Positions 7,482 to 16,194 of a DNA stretch of 50,459 nt are shown piece after piece; positions within the stretch are counted from its first letter, which is position 1; every line of letters starts with the position of its first letter. Origin of the DNA: Opitutaceae bacterium (GTDB lineage Bacteria > Verrucomicrobiota > Verrucomicrobiia > Opitutales > Opitutaceae); assembly GCA_023269585.1 (NCBI GenBank), contig JAHFTC010000018.1, positions 1 to 50,459 on the forward strand. Reading direction: 5' to 3'. The notes beneath the pieces are model-generated. The model searched no databases. It saw nothing but the letters and a program-made list of their open reading frames with translations, and was not told the DNA's origin. Made by a program: the position numbers and the translations under genes.

Positions 7482-8226
7482 AGGCAAAGGCGTGAAGGCC
7501 GAGGAGAATCAGATCGGGAACGTTTTCGGCAAAGACATTCTCGCGCTCGAAACGGGCGGCATTGCCCCCGGTGGCCAGCACCAGCGGGCGTTTGCGGGCT
7601 CCAAAAACCTCCGTGGACACCCGCGCCACCAGCTCGCGCACGGCGCCGGTGTGGCCGAAATGCAGCCCGGCGGCGATGGCCTCCTTGGGAGAGCGGCCGA
7701 CGGCGGTGCGCGGCGCGGCGGCGGCGACTTTGGGAAGTTGGGCGGTGCGGGTTGCGAGCATCTCCGCCCAGAGCCCGAAGCCGGGCAGGATCGCGCCGCC
7801 GGCCACGGTGCCATCGGCGGTGATGGCGGTGACGGTGGTGGCGGTGCCGAAATCGACGATGATCTTGTCGCGGCCCGGGAAGCTGAAATGGGCTCCGAGG
7901 GCCGCGGCCACGCGGTCGGCGCCGAGTTCGCGCGGGCGTTTGTAGGCGATGGTGAGCCCATGGGCGCTCTCGGCCCGCAACACGCGCGGGACGACACCGC
8001 ACTGGCGCTTCACTGCCGCGCAGGCCGGCAACGTGAGCTCAGGCACGACCGAGCAGAGGGCGGCACGGTCGAACTCGCCGCGCGCCTCGGCGGCGAGCAG
8101 GCGGCGCAGCTTCGTCGCGGTGCCCACCTCGGCCGTCGGCACGCGGAAGCGCCGCTCAAGCCGTCCGAGCGTGACGATGCCGCCGAGGACGGAGGTGTTG
8201 CCGAGAGTGAGCAGCAGGACGCGCAT
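7474..8226 (-). CDS. coaX: Type III pantothenate kinase
   Basis: This 250-residue protein of the ASKHA fold phosphorylates pantothenate, the first step to CoA. GADRVAAALGA (D104, the probable catalytic base), DFGTATTVTAI (D125), GGAILPG and ATGGNA follow the CoaX pattern. The N-terminal phosphate/cation motif is normally DxGNT, but here it reads TLGNT, so the conserved Asp is replaced by Thr7. The ATG at 8226 is chosen because the protein begins right there with the first beta strand; the long upstream open frame is antisense to pfk. It overlaps panD by 8 bp. It is divergent from pfk, with a 171-bp shared control region. Confidence 0.92.
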   Translation of the reverse strand: MRVLLLTLGNTSVLGGIVTLGRLERRFRVPTAEVGTATKLRRLLAAEARGEFDRAALCSVVPELTLPACAAVKRQCGVVPRVLRAESAHGLTIAYKRPRELGADRVAAALGAHFSFPGRDKIIVDFGTATTVTAITADGTVAGGAILPGFGLWAEMLATRTAQLPKVAAAAPRTAVGRSPKEAIAAGLHFGHTGAVRELVARVSTEVFGARKRPLVLATGGNAARFERENVFAENVPDLILLGLHAFAYA

Positions 8227-8397
8227 GTGCGGGAACGGTAAGGAATCCGCCGCGTCTCCGCCACCCGCAAGTTGAAGGAGGGAGTGAGGGAGTGAGGGGA
8301 GGAGGGGGAGGGAGATCGGCTGGCCGGCGCAGGTTGTGCTCGAAACCTCGGCACTCGGCGCCCACAACGTTCCCCGCGCCCGCAGGCGCGCCCCGCC

Positions 8398-9657
8398 ATG
8401 ACCATCACCACCCTCGGCGAACCCCGCTTCGACTCCCCGCTGCGCCAGCACGTGCGCGACGACCTGCGCGTGCCCGGCACCCTGCTCCGCGAGCGCGGTG
8501 CGCCGCCGGTGGTGGACGAGGGCTTCGAGCTCGCCGGCCCGCGGGCGAAGCTGTTCTTCGACCCCGCCACGGTGCGCGCGGGCATCGTGACCTGCGGCGG
8601 GCTGTGTCCGGGCATCAACAACGTGATCCGTTCCCTCTTCCTCGAGCTGCACCACGCCTACGGGGTGGCCGAGATCCTCGGGTTCCGCGACGGCTACCGC
8701 GGCCTCGATCCCGCGCGCGGCCGCCCGCCGCTGCGGCTCACCGTCGACCACGTGGACAAGATCCACACCGAGGGCGGCACGATGCTCGGCACCTCGCGCG
8801 GCCCGGTCGACACCGCGATCGCCGTCGACCGCCTGATCGAGCTCGGCGTGAACCTGCTCTTCACGATCGGCGGCGACGGCACGCAACGCGGCGGCAACGA
8901 CCTCTTCCAGGAGGCGCGGCGCCGCGGGCACCCGCTGGCGGTCGTCGGCATCCCGAAGACGATCGACAACGACGTGGCCTTCGTGTCACGGACCTTCGGT
9001 TACCTCACGGCCGTCGAGCAGGCGGCGCACGTGCTCACCTGCGCGCACACCGAGGCGCACAGCGTGCGCAACGGCATCTCCGTGGTGAAGCTGATGGGGC
9101 GCGACGCCGGCTTCATCGCGTTGGGCGCGACACTCGCCAGCCAGGATGTGAACTTCTGCCTGATCCCGGAGATCCCCTTCCGGCTCGACGGGCCCGGCGG
9201 CTTCCTCGCCGCGCTCAAGCGGCGCGTGCTCGCCCGCAACCACGCGCTGGTGGTCGTGGCCGAGGGCGCGGGGCAGGACCTGCTCGCCGGACCCGGCGGC
9301 CAGGACGCTTCGGGCAACGCGAAGCTCGCCGACATCGGGCCGTTCCTGCGCGCGCAGATCGAGGCGTATTTCAAGGCCGAGCAGACCGAGGCCACGGTGC
9401 GCTACATCGATCCGAGCTACCTCGTGCGCAGCGTGCGGGCCGATGCCGAGGACGCGATCCTCTGCGACCAGTTCGCCCGCCACGCCGTGCACGCTGCGAT
9501 GGCCGGCAAGACCGGGCTGATGATCGGCCTGATCCACGACGAGTTCATCCACGTGCCGATCGAGTTGCTCGCCACGCAAAGGAAACGGGTCGACCCCGCG
9601 GGTGCGGGGTGGCGCGCCGTGCTCTCGGCCACGGGCCAGCCGGCGCGGTTCGAGTAG
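8398..9657 (+). CDS. 6-phosphofructokinase (ATP-type, long PFK clade)
   Basis: This 419-residue cytoplasmic enzyme phosphorylates fructose-6-phosphate in glycolysis. It shows VTCGGLCPGINN for the nucleotide site (about 64), TIGGDGTQRGG (about 160), the substrate loop PKTIDNDVAF (about 185) and MGRDAGFIAL (about 236). The third Gly of GGDG predicts ATP use, since PPi-dependent enzymes usually have Asp there. The Lys in PKTIDND, where the E. coli enzyme has Gly, is a feature shared with PPi enzymes and with the plant/trypanosome-like ATP clade. The donor is therefore probably ATP but not certain. The N-terminal extension of about 60 residues also fits that clade. Confidence 0.9.
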   Translation: MTITTLGEPRFDSPLRQHVRDDLRVPGTLLRERGAPPVVDEGFELAGPRAKLFFDPATVRAGIVTCGGLCPGINNVIRSLFLELHHAYGVAEILGFRDGYRGLDPARGRPPLRLTVDHVDKIHTEGGTMLGTSRGPVDTAIAVDRLIELGVNLLFTIGGDGTQRGGNDLFQEARRRGHPLAVVGIPKTIDNDVAFVSRTFGYLTAVEQAAHVLTCAHTEAHSVRNGISVVKLMGRDAGFIALGATLASQDVNFCLIPEIPFRLDGPGGFLAALKRRVLARNHALVVVAEGAGQDLLAGPGGQDASGNAKLADIGPFLRAQIEAYFKAEQTEATVRYIDPSYLVRSVRADAEDAILCDQFARHAVHAAMAGKTGLMIGLIHDEFIHVPIELLATQRKRVDPAGAGWRAVLSATGQPARFE

Positions 9658-9786
9658 CGACCGGGCCGGCCCCGCGTCGCATCCGCCGGGGGGATGCAGG
9701 GCGGCGTTGCGGGGGGCGGGATTCACGCCACTCTTACCACTCCCCGTTCGGCTTTCCCGGCCGCGCGCCGATAGAAAACATCCGCG

Positions 9787-10626
9787 ATGAGCGCAGAAGA
9801 CTACATCCAGCAACTCGGCACGGTCGGCTTCCCCGCCGCGCCGGAGGTCGTGCTGCGGCTCTCGCAGCTGTTGCGCACGGAGTGGGTGATGGCCGAGCAG
9901 CTGGCGGAGGTGGCGATGCTCGACGCCACGGTCTCGGCGCGCGTGCTGCGGTTGGCCAACTCGGTGTACTACCGCGGGCGCGGCGTGAAATCGATCGCCG
10001 AGGCCGTGATCCGCATCGGCATCGACGGCGTGCGCGACGTCGTCTACGCGCTCTCGCTGATGCGGACGCTGCGGCCGATGCAGTTCTCGCACCGGCAGTA
10101 TTGGCGGCACTGCCTGGCGGTGGCCCAGGCCACACAGATCCTGCAGCTGCGGGCGCGCAAGGTGCGCGTCTCGGCCACCGAGCTCCACGCCGCCGGCCTG
10201 CTCCACGACATCGGCATGCTGGTGCTCGACCGCACGCTGGGCGTGGGCTACGGGCGGATCCTCGCCAACGCCCACGAGAGCGGCCGGCCGCTTTTCGAGG
10301 TCGAGCGTGAGATGATCGACACCGACCATGCCGACGTGGGGGCGCGCCTGCTGGAGCAGTGGCATCTGCCCGAGTCGCTGATCCAGGCGACGGGGGCGCA
10401 CCATGATCCCTCCGGCGAGGGCGATCCGGCGGCGCAGGTGGTGTATCTCGCCGATTTCGTCTGCAACCTGCACGCCGTGCATCACGGCACCGCTTTTCGG
10501 CCGGAGGTTAGCGTGTCCGAAGTCTGGAACGCGCTCGGCATCGCCGAGGCGGAGTTGCCGGACATTCTCACCGAGGTCGACGCGAGCTTGATCAAGGCCG
10601 ATGCGATCCTCTCGGTGGCGAACTGA
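9787..10626 (+). CDS. HDOD-domain regulatory protein
   Basis: This 279-residue soluble protein consists of one HDOD domain. It begins with FPAAPEVVLRLSQLL, followed by LDATVSARVLRLANSVYY, HAAGLLHDIGMLVLDR (about 138-153) and LLEQWHLPESLIQATGAHHDP. HDOD proteins are catalytically reduced relatives of HD phosphohydrolases that act in signalling, stress or chemotaxis pathways. The HD pair survives in LLHDIG and a second GAHHD is present, so residual metal binding cannot be excluded. It stands alone between pfk and the secreted-protein block, and no output domain is fused. Confidence 0.85.
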   Translation: MSAEDYIQQLGTVGFPAAPEVVLRLSQLLRTEWVMAEQLAEVAMLDATVSARVLRLANSVYYRGRGVKSIAEAVIRIGIDGVRDVVYALSLMRTLRPMQFSHRQYWRHCLAVAQATQILQLRARKVRVSATELHAAGLLHDIGMLVLDRTLGVGYGRILANAHESGRPLFEVEREMIDTDHADVGARLLEQWHLPESLIQATGAHHDPSGEGDPAAQVVYLADFVCNLHAVHHGTAFRPEVSVSEVWNALGIAEAELPDILTEVDASLIKADAILSVAN

Positions 10627-10719
10627 GGCGTGCCCGGCGAGCGTCGGGCGGGGGAATGGCGAGCGCCTGAAGGCCCGGTCGAAGAGGAGGGCCGCCGGCA
10701 ACCGGACTGGCCCACGCCG

Positions 10720-10733
10720 TGAAATCGTTTTCA
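10720..10733. promoter_or_regulatory. TGAAA-N4-TTTCA palindrome (operator candidate)
   Basis: TGAAATCGTTTTCA lies 39 bp before the first plausible start of the propeller gene. The same TGAAA-4-TTTCA spacing recurs before the two beta-helix genes. The pattern is that of LacI/GalR-family operators. No regulator of that family is encoded in this window. Confidence 0.45.
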
Positions 10734-10772
10734 AACCGCCAGGAGTGGCGGCGGCCGGTTGACCCGGGGTCG

Positions 10773-13712
10773 ATGCGTGGGATTTTCCGACGCATGCTCG
10801 TCCCCTTTGCTCGCGCGATCTTTTGCGCGGTCCTCGTCGTCGCCGGCGCGCCCCTCGACGCCCTGGTCGATCGCGATGGCGACGGCGTCTCGGATGTCTG
10901 GACGGCGCAGAATCCGGCGGTCGGCCCCGCGAGTGCGGATGACGACGCCGACGGCGTCTCCAACCGGGAGGAGGCGGCGGCGGGCACCGATGCCGGGAAC
11001 CCGCGGAGCGGGCCGGGCGCAGCCGTCGTGCCCGGGAGCGGGGGGCGGGTTGACCTGCACTGGCCGAGTGTGGCCGGAAAAGCCTACCGCATCCGGACCG
11101 CGGCGACCGTGGCGGGCGCCTGGAGCACCCTCCCGGAGGTGCATCCGGGCACCGGCGACGGAATGAGCGTCACGGTGCGCGACGCCGGGGCGGCGGCCGA
11201 GGCGGCGCGGTTCTGGCGGTTGGGAGTCGAGGATTGTGATACCGATGGCGACGGTTTCACGGACTGGGAGGAACTGGCGCTCGGGATGGACCCGAAGGTG
11301 GCCGCGGTCGCGCCGGTGTTGCCGGCCCCGGCGCCGATGCCGGCGCTTTTTCAGGCCGGGCTCGAGGCCGCCGCGGCGCCCCTGCTCGCCAATCGCAAGT
11401 GGGCGCGGGTGAAGATTCCGGGGCTGCGCGAGCAGGTGCTCGATGCGCAGGTCAACGACCGCAACCGCGTGTGGCAGGACATCGCGCCGGGCTTCGCCAA
11501 CGTCATCTACGACGTGCATGTCGCCGACGGGGTGATCACCGCGCTGCTCGACCTGGGCGGCCTCGTGCAGTCGCGGGACCGCGGCGAGACCTGGCGGCAT
11601 CTGTCCTATGATCTCACCGGCTCCGGCAACTACCGGTACTTCTTCTCGTTCGACATCTCGCCGGCGGACTCGCGGCGCATCGTGGTCGGCGGGTTCTATC
11701 TCTCGCGCTCGGAAGATGGTGGCCGCACGTGGACGGAGGTGCGCGATGAGGCGGTGACGGAGGAAGACCGGGTGTTGCCGCCGATCCGGATCGCGCCCAC
11801 GGCCGGGGTGGAGGGGGGCGGGGAGCGCACGGCCTTCGGCAAGGTGCGGTTCAACGCGGACGGCTCGCGGGTGTTCGCGGCGCCGGGTGCGCTCGGGCAC
11901 AACCGCCTGCCGCGCAAAGATCTCGAGCTCGAGATGGCGGCCGCGATCGGCAAGAAACTGGTCTACGTGGGCGACGCCACGGGGCGGAACTTTCGCAGGG
12001 TGGAGTTGAGCACGACGTTTGCCGGCATCCGCAGCATTGCGGCCGATCCGCTGGACGCGAAGACCGTGTACCTGTCGTACGGAGACGGCACGCTCTACGT
12101 GACCCGCGACGCCGATGCCGTCGTGCCCACGTTCCACGAGCTGGAGATGGCGGGCGCGGCGGGGTACCAGGTGATCGACATCGAGGTGTCGCCGCACGTG
12201 CGGGGCGAGCTGCTGCTGTCGCTGGTTGGGCAGGCCGATGTGACGAACGGCAAACTGCTGCAGGCGAAAGTGGGGGACGACGGCTCGCTCGCGTGCACGC
12301 CGGTGGTGTTCAAGGAGCCGGCGCCGAGCACCGCGGTGATCCGCTCGGCCTCGCTGCTCATGGCCCGCTGGGATCCGCGCAAGGCTGGCCGGGTGTATGT
12401 GGGCCGCGGCGGCGTGGCGTTCCACATCGTTTCCGAGGACAGCCTGAAGACTTTCCGCATGGTGCCGTTCCCCACGGCAGAACTGCAGCACGGCGAGCCG
12501 GCCTTCTATGCCGAGCCCCACTGGTTCCGCCTCGATCCGCGCAGCGATCTGGCCGTTTCGTGGTCGACGATCGGCGCCTGGGTGAGCCCCGACCGCTTCA
12601 AGAATTGGAGTGATCTGTGGATGAAGTACGAGGCGGGCGTTTACGGCAACAAGGGCGTGGGTTTCGCGGAGTGCGCGGTCTCGCTCGAGCTGGCCGGGGC
12701 CGCGGCCTACCAGGCGACCAACGACCACGGGGTGTTCCGCAGCGTGGATGCGAAGCGCGAGCAGTGGCGGCGCGTTTCCCCGGCGAACGGCGCGGTGGTC
12801 GATCCGGTGTCGGGGTTCAAGGGCGTGCTCTATTTCCCGGTGGGCGCCTCGGCCGACGATGCCTGCCTCTACACCGTGGCGCGGCGGGGTGAGAAGATGG
12901 CGCTGTACGATAATCCCGAATGCAAGCTGCTGCGCTCCCGCGACCAGGGCGCGACTTGGACCGATGTGACCAGCCTGGTCTCGGCCGACGGGCTGCTGCC
13001 GATGGGCCTCAAATGGCGGCGGATGCTGCTGAGCGCCGACGCGCGCTACCAGTGGTTGGTGAGCGAGCAGGCGTTCTGGGTCTCGGTGGATGCCGGGGCT
13101 TCGTTCCAGCGGATCCAACTGCCGGTGGACGGCGGCTACTCCTGCAACGGCATCGCCTACGACGCGCCGCGGCACCTGCTCTATGTGTCCACCAACAAGG
13201 GTCTCACGCGCAGCCGCGACGGCGGAAGCACGTGGGAGCTGTTGTATCCCGGATACTTCGCCGGAGTGGGCGCGACCGGAGCGGGGGACCTGGTGCTCGG
13301 CCGGGTGGGCACGCTGATGGTCGTGCCGCAGGCGCGGATCGACGAGTTCGCGAACCAGGGCGGGCTCACCGACTACCTCCTGCAGCGGGCCGGCTTCGTG
13401 CGGGCGACCGTGGGCGACACGGTGGATGAGGCGGTCTCGTCGCAGGACCGCTTCGCCCCGATCGTGTGCGCCGGGGACACCGTGCTCGTGGCGGTCGGCG
13501 CCGGGGCCTTCAGCGGCAACCGGCTCTGCGGGAGCGGCGTGCTGCTCTCGCGCGACGGGGGCCGGACGTTTCGGTGGGCGCAATACAACCTGCCCAGCGC
13601 GCTGGTCGGCTGCGCCGCGATCGGCCCCGGCGAGATCCTGGTCGGCTGCTCGGGTGGCGCGTACCGCTGGGATCTGAAGGCGCTCGGCGCGAATCCGGCG
13701 CCGGCGCGGTGA
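10773..13712 (+). CDS. Secreted BNR/Asp-box beta-propeller protein
   Basis: This protein of about 979 residues has a signal peptide (hydrophobic FARAIFCAVLVVAGAP, about 9-24). A calcium-binding-like segment DRDGDGVSDVW and a beta-sandwich segment of the KAYRIRTAATVAGAW type follow, then DTDGDGFTDWEELALGMDP. A long propeller region carries seven Asp-box motifs: SRDRGETW (about 266), SEDGGRTW (312), SEDSLKTF (554), SRDQGATW (722), SVDAGASF (771), SRDGGSTW (814) and SRDGGRTF (926). Asp-box propellers occur in sialidases, xyloglucanases and other glycan-active proteins. I cannot name the substrate. An in-frame GTG at 10719 lies inside the operator-like palindrome, so the start at 10773 (or 10794) is preferred. 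It is the first gene of the secreted block. Confidence 0.8.
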   Translation: MRGIFRRMLVPFARAIFCAVLVVAGAPLDALVDRDGDGVSDVWTAQNPAVGPASADDDADGVSNREEAAAGTDAGNPRSGPGAAVVPGSGGRVDLHWPSVAGKAYRIRTAATVAGAWSTLPEVHPGTGDGMSVTVRDAGAAAEAARFWRLGVEDCDTDGDGFTDWEELALGMDPKVAAVAPVLPAPAPMPALFQAGLEAAAAPLLANRKWARVKIPGLREQVLDAQVNDRNRVWQDIAPGFANVIYDVHVADGVITALLDLGGLVQSRDRGETWRHLSYDLTGSGNYRYFFSFDISPADSRRIVVGGFYLSRSEDGGRTWTEVRDEAVTEEDRVLPPIRIAPTAGVEGGGERTAFGKVRFNADGSRVFAAPGALGHNRLPRKDLELEMAAAIGKKLVYVGDATGRNFRRVELSTTFAGIRSIAADPLDAKTVYLSYGDGTLYVTRDADAVVPTFHELEMAGAAGYQVIDIEVSPHVRGELLLSLVGQADVTNGKLLQAKVGDDGSLACTPVVFKEPAPSTAVIRSASLLMARWDPRKAGRVYVGRGGVAFHIVSEDSLKTFRMVPFPTAELQHGEPAFYAEPHWFRLDPRSDLAVSWSTIGAWVSPDRFKNWSDLWMKYEAGVYGNKGVGFAECAVSLELAGAAAYQATNDHGVFRSVDAKREQWRRVSPANGAVVDPVSGFKGVLYFPVGASADDACLYTVARRGEKMALYDNPECKLLRSRDQGATWTDVTSLVSADGLLPMGLKWRRMLLSADARYQWLVSEQAFWVSVDAGASFQRIQLPVDGGYSCNGIAYDAPRHLLYVSTNKGLTRSRDGGSTWELLYPGYFAGVGATGAGDLVLGRVGTLMVVPQARIDEFANQGGLTDYLLQRAGFVRATVGDTVDEAVSSQDRFAPIVCAGDTVLVAVGAGAFSGNRLCGSGVLLSRDGGRTFRWAQYNLPSALVGCAAIGPGEILVGCSGGAYRWDLKALGANPAPAR

Positions 13713-13833
13713 ATTGCTTCTGAAACACGAGGTCGCGCTGTTGTCGTGGTTGACCTCGCACGCGGCGGCCGGCACCTGTCGCCGGCGTGCCCCGGGTGTT
13801 TGATCCTGCGGCCGCCACCCGCGCCCTACTCGC

Positions 13834-16146
13834 ATGATCTCCTCCCGTTTCGCCCTCTGCGCCGCCGGTTTCCTTGCTGGCGGCCTGCTCCCGCTCCACG
13901 CCATTCTCGACTATTCCGGCCGCGGGGTCTCCTACGTCTGGGAGCTGCAGCATCCGGAGATCTACGACCTCGCCTACGACAACGACGGGGATGGGGCGAC
14001 CAACCAGCAGGAGGTGGCCGCCGGCACGGATCCGAAGGTCATGGCGAGCCATTTCTCCGGGGCGGTGCGCCGCGGTGCGGGCGGCGCGGTCGAGGTGTAT
14101 TGGTGCAGCCAAACCGGGAAGGAGTACCGCCTCGAGACGAGTGAGGACCTGAAGACGTGGAGCGCGTTCTCCGGGCCGTTCGTTGGCACCGGCGCCGAGA
14201 TGAGCACGACCGTGCAGGCCGCCGGTGTTGCCGGGGCCGCCCGCCGGAACTGGCGGGTCGTCGTGCAGGACCGCGACGGCGATGGCGACGGCCTCACCGA
14301 TTGGGAGGAGCACAAACTTGGCACCAATCCCCAGGTGCCGAACGCCTCGCCGATTCCGCCGGCCCGCGGCTACGACGCCGACCGGCCGGCCTTCGTCTTC
14401 GAGAAGAACGGCATCTACAAGCAGGTGTATCTCGGCGGTCCCTGGCCGCAGCAGCTGTTCTGGGAGAACGTGAAGGCCTTCGAGGATCTGCGGGGCGAGG
14501 GGCTCGCCGATGTCGCCTCGATCGAGGCCAACGGTTTGGTCCCCACGATGGGGTGTGTGGCGTGGGGCATCGACCTGAAGCTGGCCAACGGCGGGGGCGA
14601 CGGCCTCGAGGACTGGAGTCAGAAGGACGGCTACAAGCAGTACGCGGCGTGGATGAACCCGCGCAAGAACTCCTACTTCGCCCTCAAGGCCGACGGCACC
14701 ATCGGTTATCCGGACCAAGGTTACATCTCTTTCGGCATGCCGATGCTCCCGGCGGACCTGCCCGCGGGCTCGCCGCCGAAGACCTTCGGCGAATGGGCGG
14801 GGGAGCGGCTCGGCCGCTACGCGCTGCGCCACAACATCCGCGGCCTCTACGGCGCCGACGGCTTCATCGGCATCAACTACTTCACCGACTGGCATCCGCG
14901 GCTGCTCGACTCCTTCGCCGCCTGGGTCGGCCAGGCGGTGCCCGGTGCCACCGTGCAGGCGCGACACGACTACATCGTCCAGCATCTCCACCCGGAATAC
15001 CTCGATTTCATCGCCCACAAACAGGCCTCCTTCTACGCGGCCTTCGCCAACACCCTGCTTGCCGCCGGCAAGTCGCCGCTGGTCGGCGGGCAGGTGCCGA
15101 ACGAACCCGGCACGGCGCGCTGGTTCGGCGACGATCCCCGCATCTGGCTGCAGCACATCGAGGGCAAGTATACGATGTTCAACGTCGAGACCCAGGCGGC
15201 CGGCGACCGCAATGTGCAGCCGCAATGGACCTCCGCCATCACCCTCGGCCATTGGGCTGCGTACGAGCCGGACGCCAACACCGGCGTGGTGCTCGACGCC
15301 GACAACCCCGAGTTCTGGAATCCGTGGAAGAACCAGGGCGGCACCGAGGAGTTCGGTTGGCGGCACCTCAAGCACAACTGGCTGAGCGCCGGCTGGGTGC
15401 ACATCGCCGGGCGCGACGGCTCGGTGCGACGCGCGACCAAGTGCATCACCCGCACGTACTGGGATGCGGGCGCCGTCGATGCCGCGCAACTGGCCGCGAT
15501 CTTCGGGCACATCCCGCGGCATCCGTTCGGACCGGCCCTCTATTACTCGGCGAGCATCCAGCGGGAGTACGAGCGGCCGGCGCCTGCCGGCCTGGAGCGT
15601 GGCTACACCAACTACAGCGTGCGCTACATGCTGCAGGATGCCCTCGGCGATCCGGCGGTGCGCGCGGATTTCGGCACCGGGCAAGGGCTCAACGTCGGTT
15701 ATTGGGTCAGCGACGCCGTGGACCCGGCGAAGCTGCCAGCGGCCAACCGCCCTTCCGCATGGTTGGTGTTCAAGGCGAACCTGCTGCCCGCCGCCGAACG
15801 CACCAAGCTCGAGGCGGTCGCGCCGGTGATCGATCCGGGCACAAATATGGCGGCGGCGCTCGCCGCGGGCCCTGTGCGCGCCAAGGGCGCCGGCCTGAGC
15901 TGCCTGGCCTTCGTCGACCAGAACGGCGCGGTGGTCGTGCTGGTGTCGAACTGCCGGGCGACCGCCACGACCGGTTCGCTCGACTTCACGCAGGTCGGCA
16001 ACGGCACGTTCGCCTGCAACGGATTGTTGGGTACGCCGAACGCCGCTCTCACGATCGCCGCGAACAAAGGCTCGCTGCCGCTCACGGTGGCCGCGCGCGA
16101 CACGCTCGTCTTCGAGATTCCGGGCCTGAAGTGGCTCGGCCACTGA
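13834..16146 (+). CDS. Secreted protein of unrecognised enzyme-like family, paralogue A
   Basis: This 770-residue protein has a signal peptide (about 1-23). Two calcium-loop-like motifs, DNDGDGATNQQEVAAGTDP (about 50) and DRDGDGDGLTDWEEHKLGT (about 147), flank a sandwich segment with YRLETSEDLKTW. The main body from about 180 to 690 shows LFWENVKAFEDLRG, YAAWMNPRKNSYF, FGEWAGERLGRYAL, GLYGADGFIGINYF and VVLDADNPEFWN. It ends in a beta-rich domain (LDFTQVGNGTFACNG... LVFEIPGLKWLGH). The alternating strand/helix body with conserved Asp and Glu after hydrophobic strands suggests a TIM-barrel hydrolase, but I recognise no family. It is about half identical to the next gene over the body. A polysaccharide-degrading role is inferred from its neighbours. 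Confidence 0.7.
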   Translation: MISSRFALCAAGFLAGGLLPLHAILDYSGRGVSYVWELQHPEIYDLAYDNDGDGATNQQEVAAGTDPKVMASHFSGAVRRGAGGAVEVYWCSQTGKEYRLETSEDLKTWSAFSGPFVGTGAEMSTTVQAAGVAGAARRNWRVVVQDRDGDGDGLTDWEEHKLGTNPQVPNASPIPPARGYDADRPAFVFEKNGIYKQVYLGGPWPQQLFWENVKAFEDLRGEGLADVASIEANGLVPTMGCVAWGIDLKLANGGGDGLEDWSQKDGYKQYAAWMNPRKNSYFALKADGTIGYPDQGYISFGMPMLPADLPAGSPPKTFGEWAGERLGRYALRHNIRGLYGADGFIGINYFTDWHPRLLDSFAAWVGQAVPGATVQARHDYIVQHLHPEYLDFIAHKQASFYAAFANTLLAAGKSPLVGGQVPNEPGTARWFGDDPRIWLQHIEGKYTMFNVETQAAGDRNVQPQWTSAITLGHWAAYEPDANTGVVLDADNPEFWNPWKNQGGTEEFGWRHLKHNWLSAGWVHIAGRDGSVRRATKCITRTYWDAGAVDAAQLAAIFGHIPRHPFGPALYYSASIQREYERPAPAGLERGYTNYSVRYMLQDALGDPAVRADFGTGQGLNVGYWVSDAVDPAKLPAANRPSAWLVFKANLLPAAERTKLEAVAPVIDPGTNMAAALAAGPVRAKGAGLSCLAFVDQNGAVVVLVSNCRATATTGSLDFTQVGNGTFACNGLLGTPNAALTIAANKGSLPLTVAARDTLVFEIPGLKWLGH

Positions 16147-16194
16147 GGGGCCGTGCGTGATCGAAGGTTGGATTCTTGCTCCCTTCCTAGCCTG

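Noticed and set aside
10731..13904. A 1,057-codon minus-strand open frame opposite the propeller gene
   Set aside because: The composition is Arg/His/Pro-rich and lacks domains. The + strand shows seven Asp-boxes and a signal peptide.
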